The translations under genes and the position numbers were made by a program. Of a stretch of 44,602 nucleotides of DNA, positions 40,202-44,602 are shown in pieces. This stretch comes from a virus, in the IMG/VR virus record IMGVR_UViG_3300042922_000861, positions 1 through 44,602 of that record; one strand, given 5' to 3'. Below the pieces are notes generated by a model that worked only from the letters and a program-made list of their open reading frames with translations, searched no databases and had not been told where the DNA came from. Position 1 is the first letter of the stretch. Every line of letters begins with the position of its first letter.

Positions 40202-40901
40202 ATACTTAGTAGCCCTTGATGATGGGCATGGAATGAAGACTGCAGGTAAAAGGACTCCAGCTATTCCAGAGATGGACAACCGAGTTATCCATGAGAATGA
40301 GTTTAACCGAGCCGTAATCAATTATCTTGATGCAGAGCTTAAGCGATGTGGTATCAATACACTGCAAGTAGCCCCAACCGATGCAGACACATCCTTATCG
40401 GCTAGAGTTAAAGTTGCGAATAGCGCCAACGCAGATTTATATATTGCGATCCACTACAATGCTCTGGATGGCACATTTGAGGGTAAGGATCCCAGTGGAT
40501 TATCCGTGCATATTTATCCTGGATCAGTAAGGGGACGAAAGCTCGCAGAGTGTGTACATAAATATCTTGTTCAAGGCACAGAGCAGATTGATCGCGGTAT
40601 CGTAGAGAGCAATTACCATGTTATCCGGGAAACTAACATGCCGGCAATCCTGTCTGAAAACGGATTCATGGATAACAAGCGTGAAGCGCTATTGATGATC
40701 GATAAAAACTTTCAAAAGGAAGTTGCAGCTGAACACGCAAAAGGCATCTGTGATTATCTGAGGGTCAAGTATGTTCCTGAGGCAAGAATTGTTTACCGGT
40801 TGCGTGTCGGTGAATATGCCAGCTCAGACGAAGCAAATAAGGCACGCACAAGACTTAAGTCCCTGGGGTATGAGTCCACTATCGTAGCTGATAAGATATA
40901 A
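40194..40901 (+). CDS. Endolysin: N-acetylmuramoyl-L-alanine amidase with SPOR-like C-terminus
   Basis: This 235-aa amidase_3 enzyme cleaves the glycan-peptide amide bond. Zinc/catalytic elements are LDDGHGM (His near 11), HENEFNRAV (Glu near 36), YIAIHYNA (His near 86) and SENGFM (catalytic Glu). The end (VYRLRVGEYASSDEANKARTRL) is a SPOR-like cell-wall-binding repeat. AGGTG upstream favours ATG 40194; GTG 40185 would add three residues. No signal peptide, so it depends on the holin. Confidence 0.93.
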   Translation: MSRYLVALDDGHGMKTAGKRTPAIPEMDNRVIHENEFNRAVINYLDAELKRCGINTLQVAPTDADTSLSARVKVANSANADLYIAIHYNALDGTFEGKDPSGLSVHIYPGSVRGRKLAECVHKYLVQGTEQIDRGIVESNYHVIRETNMPAILSENGFMDNKREALLMIDKNFQKEVAAEHAKGICDYLRVKYVPEARIVYRLRVGEYASSDEANKARTRLKSLGYESTIVADKI

Positions 40902-41017
40902 CGGCCTGCTTGGATATGCAGTTTAAGCCAATTTAAACCGTAGGCTAAATCACGAAGATTAATTGGACAAGCGAAACCAAAACCGCTTAGAATGTCAATA
41001 TACGAGGTAATAATAAA

Positions 41018-41050
41018 ACCCCTGGGCTTGTTGGCTCAGGGGGTAATTTG
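41018..41050. terminator. Bidirectional terminator between endolysin and nuclease genes
   Basis: CCCCTGGGC (41019-41027) pairs with GCTCAGGGG (41034-41042), flanked by AAAA on the left and TAATTT on the right, so it can end both converging messages. The rest of 40902-41072 shows no gene. Confidence 0.8.
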
Positions 41051-41072
41051 TATATTTAACTTATATGAATTA

Positions 41073-42059
41073 CTATTCTCCTACCATGCCATCACCGTCA
41101 CGGTCATCCATGTATTGGTATAGCCAATGATCCGAGTAGATTGGCATTTTATATCCGGCAGATTTCGCTTCAGCTATCGTCACCTTGCCATTTCCATTTG
41201 TGTCAACTCTTGAGAGATCATTCTTTTCCTTGACAACATCATTTTTATTATCTTTGTTAGGAGTCTGTGTTGGGGCCTGCGTTATGGATGCGTTGACTTC
41301 ATCAGGGTTTACATTCTCAAATTCATCAACGATCTTATTCCCTTTAAGCACATATTCGTATTTATATTTGGAGGGTATCTGTTTATCGGTATCAGAATAA
41401 GTAATTGTTGCTACAAAAGACTCACAACCTCCAGCATCACGAATTATCTTTTCCGTATAGGCCTGGTCGCCGTATCGGTTTAGTGTACTATCTTGTGGAG
41501 TGATATTATATGCGTTTGATACACCTCCAAGTGCATCCGCAATAACATGACCTTCGTCTAAATCTTCTTGTTCAACTCCCGGCACTTTTGCCTCATCATC
41601 ATAGTATCTACCATTAGAATTAACTGGTTCAGTGCTATCATCTTGAAGAATAATTTCATCCGCAATTACATAAACAAGTTGACCATATTTATTGGTTAAT
41701 GCCCAATATTCACGATCTTCAAATCCAATATCCACAGCAACATTAGGCTGCCTGTCGCCTGATAAATCACCACCATCAACTTCGATAATTTTATAAGCGT
41801 TCCCTGCATAGTCTAAGGTTGAATTGTGGCTACCGTCGCTCTTAGCTGGCTTTTTGGTTGAATCCTTGGTGGGAGCAATTGTCGGGGTTACATCCTTTGG
41901 TGACACCGTTATGGCTTCGGTCGGTGACTCAGTGATTGTTGACGTTACTGTTACAGCATTATTATTTGGCTTGTTACTAGGCACATTCTGTGTACACGCA
42001 ATTAATGTAAAAACCAATATAAATATGACAAAAGCACCTGTTATTTTTTTATTTCTCAA
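41073..42059 (-). CDS. Secreted lipoprotein DNA/RNA non-specific endonuclease with Excalibur domain
   Basis: This 328-aa precursor has a lipoprotein signal ending FTLIAC (lipidated Cys22), a threonine-rich linker, a NUC1/EndA-like nuclease domain (about 90-255) with the catalytic DEGHVIADALGG (168-179), and a C-terminal Excalibur calcium-binding end (DTNGNGKVTIAEA, DDRDGDGMVGE). It should degrade DNA outside the cell. GGAGATGAGG selects TTG 42059; the frame is open to 42167. Leftward, self-promoted, next to attR, it is a likely lysogenic-conversion gene. Confidence 0.9.
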   Translation of the reverse strand: MRNKKITGAFVIFILVFTLIACTQNVPSNKPNNNAVTVTSTITESPTEAITVSPKDVTPTIAPTKDSTKKPAKSDGSHNSTLDYAGNAYKIIEVDGGDLSGDRQPNVAVDIGFEDREYWALTNKYGQLVYVIADEIILQDDSTEPVNSNGRYYDDEAKVPGVEQEDLDEGHVIADALGGVSNAYNITPQDSTLNRYGDQAYTEKIIRDAGGCESFVATITYSDTDKQIPSKYKYEYVLKGNKIVDEFENVNPDEVNASITQAPTQTPNKDNKNDVVKEKNDLSRVDTNGNGKVTIAEAKSAGYKMPIYSDHWLYQYMDDRDGDGMVGE

Positions 42060-42095
42060 TTCCTCATCTCCTTTGTAATATAATATCATGAAAAT

Positions 42096-42124
42096 ATTAT
42101 GTTGAGTATGGAGGATAATGTCAA
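42096..42124 (-). promoter_or_regulatory. Promoter of the nuclease gene
   Basis: On the minus strand TTGACA (42124-42119), a 17-bp spacer and CATAAT (42101-42096), 11 of 12 consensus positions, stand 36 bp before the TTG start. Confidence 0.8.
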
Positions 42125-42264
42125 CATTTATCCAATTGACCGTGTATGATGTAAGGCCTCTTTCCACCAGTCAACAGCTGGGTTATTTTAGTATTTTTCA
42201 CCATGAAATTCTCTATTTAATAATTGGATTATACTAACAATAGCATAATATTTAAAAAAGAATA

Positions 42265-42286
42265 CCCCGGTCATTAAAGGCCGGGG
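42265..42286 (-). terminator. Terminator of the zinc-ribbon membrane gene
   Basis: CCCCGG (42265-42270) pairs with CCGGGG (42281-42286); on the minus strand it runs into TATTCTTTTTT. The remainder of the 240-bp gap 42060-42299 contains the nuclease promoter and no gene. Confidence 0.85.
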
Positions 42287-42299
42287 CTGAGCTTGCGTA

Positions 42300-43283
42300 C
42301 TAGTCTAAATCTATAAATTCACCGGATGTTTCCCCATCGATATCTATATATATAGGCAAATAGTTATATGTATCGATATCAATTACTTGGAACTCTACGA
42401 GAAACTTACTTCTAATCTCGGCGCCAAACGAGTTTTGCGCATCAACATAACTCTGTACAGCTACCATATCCCCGTTGCGTTGCATGGCTATTTCATCAGG
42501 GCTCCATACGATCGAAGGAAAGTCTGCTGACTTGGGGGATTTTAAACTGCTTTTGACTATTTCTTTTGCAATTGAATAATATGATACGCTATCGGTTATT
42601 ATCCTGTCTAAAACTCCCTGTTTATCCATTGTTACTGTTAAATCATCGTAAAGAATGAATGAGCCGCATTTTATTTTATATATCTCGTCGTCGTCTAAAT
42701 TAGCAGTCAATTCGTATTCATCTGCATTAATAATTAAAACAGAATCGCTATAATCACTTTTACTTACATATGTTATATCGGAAAATCCAATTTCACTTGT
42801 TAATACATCATATAGATTCGAAGCGGTATCTTCTTTTAGTCCTGCATCTTTTGACAGCGATTCAACAAAGGATTTCTCAGGAGTAAGTGTAGGAATAGGA
42901 GTTGAAGTGGGTCCAGTTGTAGCATTAGGATCTGCGGTAGAGGCTTCGTCCTGATCTGAGATAACTTTATCTGGGCTGCCGGAACTCGAAGAATCTTCTG
43001 AATCATTTAATGCAGACCCAATGACACCAATAAACATGAGAACAACAAATGTTATCAGGCCATAATACAAACATCCCTTCTTATTTTTTTGCTTGATAGA
43101 ATTATTTGGATAATAAGGAGGTGGGGGAGGAGGTAATGGTCTTTGCTGATTTTGTTGGTATGGTGGTTGCTGCTGAAATTGCTGTTGATTTTGCGGCTGT
43201 TGAGGTTGCTGAGCTGCAGTTCCGCAATTAGGACAATAATTCCAATTATGAGCTACACCGCATTTTGGGCATTTCACATTCAA
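42300..43283 (-). CDS. Zinc-ribbon, single-TM protein with extracellular domain
   Basis: This 327-aa protein has an N-terminal cytoplasmic zinc ribbon (CPKCGVAHNWNYCPNCG, 5-21), a glutamine/proline-rich segment (about 24-60), one TM helix (LYYGLITFVVLMFIGVIG, about 72-89), a Ser/Thr-rich linker and an outside domain of two small repeats (about 135-205 and 210-327). AAGGAGGG selects TTG 43283. The type is common in Clostridia with no fixed function. Its own consensus promoter suggests expression in the lysogen. Confidence 0.8.
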   Translation of the reverse strand: MNVKCPKCGVAHNWNYCPNCGTAAQQPQQPQNQQQFQQQPPYQQNQQRPLPPPPPPYYPNNSIKQKNKKGCLYYGLITFVVLMFIGVIGSALNDSEDSSSSGSPDKVISDQDEASTADPNATTGPTSTPIPTLTPEKSFVESLSKDAGLKEDTASNLYDVLTSEIGFSDITYVSKSDYSDSVLIINADEYELTANLDDDEIYKIKCGSFILYDDLTVTMDKQGVLDRIITDSVSYYSIAKEIVKSSLKSPKSADFPSIVWSPDEIAMQRNGDMVAVQSYVDAQNSFGAEIRSKFLVEFQVIDIDTYNYLPIYIDIDGETSGEFIDLD

Positions 43284-43323
43284 TTAGTTTCCCTCCTTTG
43301 TATTAACAAATATATCCATAATC

Positions 43324-43352
43324 ATTATAATCCAAATAGCATATTTTGTCAA
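43324..43352 (-). promoter_or_regulatory. Full-consensus promoter of the zinc-ribbon gene
   Basis: On the minus strand TTGACA (43352-43347), a 17-bp spacer and TATAAT (43329-43324) match the sigma-A consensus at every position. Confidence 0.85.
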
Positions 43353-43378
43353 AAAGAAAACCCCACATTGCTGCAGGG
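43351..43378 (-). terminator. Leftward terminator abutting the promoter at the right end
   Basis: On the minus strand CCCTGCA (43378-43372) pairs with TGTGGGG (43367-43361) across GCAA, then TTTTCTTTTT runs into the -35. It shields the zinc-ribbon gene from leftward transcription entering from the host side. The rest of 43380-43520 shows only the attP arm. Confidence 0.65.
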
Positions 43379-43500
43379 CTCCTTCCATTCAACGTAGACG
43401 ACATTCTTTTTGGGATAGGTTTATATTATCACGGCTGGATAAATTTGTATAGTTGGCAAAAAGCTGATTATCATGATTCCTTATATACATAATAAACAAT

Positions 43501-43510
43501 ATAGTACTAA
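43501..43510. repeat. attP arm, half of an interrupted inverted repeat
   Basis: ATAGTACTAA here and TTAGCACTAT at 131-140 are inverted repeats with 9 of 10 matches. When the prophage ends are joined, they flank the 13-bp core with 28 bp between them, as expected of the two integrase-binding half-sites of a serine-integrase attP. Confidence 0.6.
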
Positions 43511-43522
43511 CAATACATAGCC

Positions 43523-43535
43523 TACAGGGCATGAT
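43523..43535. repeat. attR core (13-bp direct repeat)
   Basis: This is the second copy of TACAGGGCATGAT. Everything to the right reads as host CpaF. See the left copy at 115-127. Confidence 0.9.
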
Positions 43536-43880
43536 GGCTCCTTATCCACAGGACATGCCAATTCACCGGCGGATATGCTCAGTAGATTGGAAGCATTGGT
43601 TTTATTGGGTGCGGAGATACCGTTATTAGCAGTACGCAAGCAAATCGCATCGGCGCTTGATATTATCGTTCATCTAGGCAGGTTAAGGGATCGCTCCAGA
43701 AGACTTCTCTCCGTCTGCGAGGTCCTTGATTGTCAGGGAGGGGAGATTCTACTGAACCCAATCTACGAATTCGAAGAGAGCTGTGAGGAACAAGGAAGAG
43801 TCATCGGAAGCCTAATTAAGAAAAATAATCTCAAAATGCTTGATAAACTAAAAAGAGCGGGCATCCATATAGATATGTAA
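43524..43880 (+). pseudogene. cpaF: CpaF/TadA-type ATPase, 3' part
   Basis: The frame resumes as TGHDGSLSTGHANSPADM, the conserved His-box of the VirB11/CpaF family, and continues through LLGAEIPLLAVRKQIASALDIIVHLGRL to the stop at 43878-43880. This 118-residue piece lacks a start and ribosome site. With the left piece it rebuilds an uninterrupted gene after prophage excision. Confidence 0.94.
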
Positions 43881-43935
43881 TAAATTGCTGATGATGCAAT
43901 TTTATTAAATAGAGATAAGGAAGGGGGAGATAAAG

Positions 43936-44602
43936 ACGAAGGACTATAATCGGTATGACTTATCCCGGAAGGAGAGGATACTGTATCTCTACCAAGGACT
44001 ACTAATCATCATCACAATCGGGTATCTCTTCTATCAAAATCTCATAGGTATTCTCCTACTGACACCCCTGGTTTACCTATATCTGAAACATAAAAAAATA
44101 GCGTTGATTAAGGACCGGAAATGGAGGCTGAGTCTAGAATTCCGGGATGGAATCCTTTCTCTGTCGGCAGCCTTAGAGGCAGGTTATTCTGCAGAGAATG
44201 CGATAGAGGAGGCAAGAAAGGATCTTAGCCGTATCTATCAGGAGAATGCTATGATACTTCAAGAATTTGCCTATATGACGAATCAGATTCGTATGAATGT
44301 AACAGTTGAGAAGGCGCTGGAGGATTTTTCGGTAAGGAGCGGTATTGAGGATATACAAAGCTTTTCTGAGGTGTTCAGCACAGCGAAGCGAACCGGGGGA
44401 GACTTAATCAATGTGATTAAACTCACAGGCAAAATAATCAATGATAAGACAGAGGTTAAGAGGGAGATTATTACGCTAATCACAGCAAAGCGCTTGGAGG
44501 CAAATATCATGAAGGTTATACCCCTGCTTATCCTGGTCTATCTATTAGTGTCTTCTCCGGGATTCTTGGAGCCGCTATACCATAATACCTTTGGTGTAAT
44601 TG
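43936..44602 (+). CDS. tadB: TadB-like Tad pilus inner-membrane protein (T2SSF), partial
   Basis: This protein has an N-terminal membrane region (LLIIITIGYLFYQNLIGILL), a cytosolic helical domain with the T2SSF pattern (GILSLSAALEAGYSAENAIEEA, FSEVFSTAKRTGGDL) and the beginning of a further TM pair (VIPLLILVYLLVSS) before the window ends. TadB is the platform of the Tad/Flp pilus and pairs with CpaF. No ATG/GTG/TTG start exists before the domain; an ACG at 43936 stands 8 bases after AGGGGG, and an ATA at 43930 is the other option. The 3' end is cut by the window. Confidence 0.88.

Larger units (their letters stand above)
115..43535. mobile_element. Complete PBSX-like contractile-tailed prophage integrated in cpaF
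   Basis: The element is bounded by a 13-bp direct repeat (115-127 and 43523-43535) at which a host CpaF reading frame is cut and then resumes in the same frame. Inside are an intact serine integrase, lysogeny switch, recombination and replication genes, terminase, head, sheath/tube/baseplate, holin and endolysin genes in the usual order. None of the essential modules shows a frameshift or premature stop, so the prophage may be inducible. The sheath and XkdK-XkdU-type series place it among PBSX-like myophages. Its ends are well supported; inducibility is inference. Confidence 0.95.

Overview
This window is an AT-rich Clostridia-type (Lachnospiraceae-like) chromosome segment that holds one apparently complete, PBSX-like prophage with a contractile tail. 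The prophage sits inside a host cpaF/tadA gene, the secretion ATPase of a Tad/Flp pilus. The host assignment rests on base composition, strong AGGAGG-type ribosome sites with frequent TTG/GTG starts, and the Firmicutes-type phage families; no rRNA or tRNA is present to refine it.

Ends and integration. CpaF is read in frame from base 2 to a 13-bp sequence (115-127). The same 13 bp recurs at 43523-43535, where CpaF resumes in frame and ends at 43880. A tadB-like gene follows and runs off the window. Joining the two copies rebuilds the conserved CpaF His-box region. The 43.4 kb between them is the prophage, with a large serine integrase next to attL.

Left and early region (0.15-16.8 kb). Leftward integrase, ImmA-like protein and XRE repressor face a rightward Cro-like gene across a compact switch with TGTCC-N5-GGACA operators. 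Next comes a tightly overlapping early operon: small proteins, tandem AbrB, DUF1351, ERF annealing protein, SSB, ERCC4-type nuclease, CHC2-type zinc protein and a DUF927 ATPase. An HNH homing endonuclease, an eight-copy TGTAACACC repeat region (candidate origin), a 650-aa DUF3102-like protein, a D12-class DNA adenine methylase and an ArpU/RinA-like late regulator complete it. Three leftward accessory genes (small membrane protein, small secreted protein, DUF4145 protein) interrupt this region.

Cargo island (16.9-20.5 kb). Six genes lie in self-contained promoter-gene-terminator units between the late regulator and the terminase. Three units use copies of the same ~45-bp promoter. A fourth, driving a soluble protein plus a multi-pass membrane protein, has a LexA-like box inside its promoter and looks like an uncharacterised two-gene exclusion system.

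Late region (20.5-40.9 kb). Terminase, portal, MuF-type head protein, scaffold, capsid, connectors, sheath, tube, frameshifted tail chaperone, tape measure, the XkdP-XkdU baseplate series, fibre, holin and amidase follow in the standard order. The MuF protein carries a C-terminal RelA/SpoT-like nucleotidyltransferase domain, followed 1 bp later by a 67-aa gene: a candidate virion-borne toxin with its immunity protein.

Right end (41-43.4 kb). Two leftward genes, a secreted lipoprotein nuclease and a zinc-ribbon membrane protein, have their own near-consensus promoters and look like lysogenic-conversion genes.
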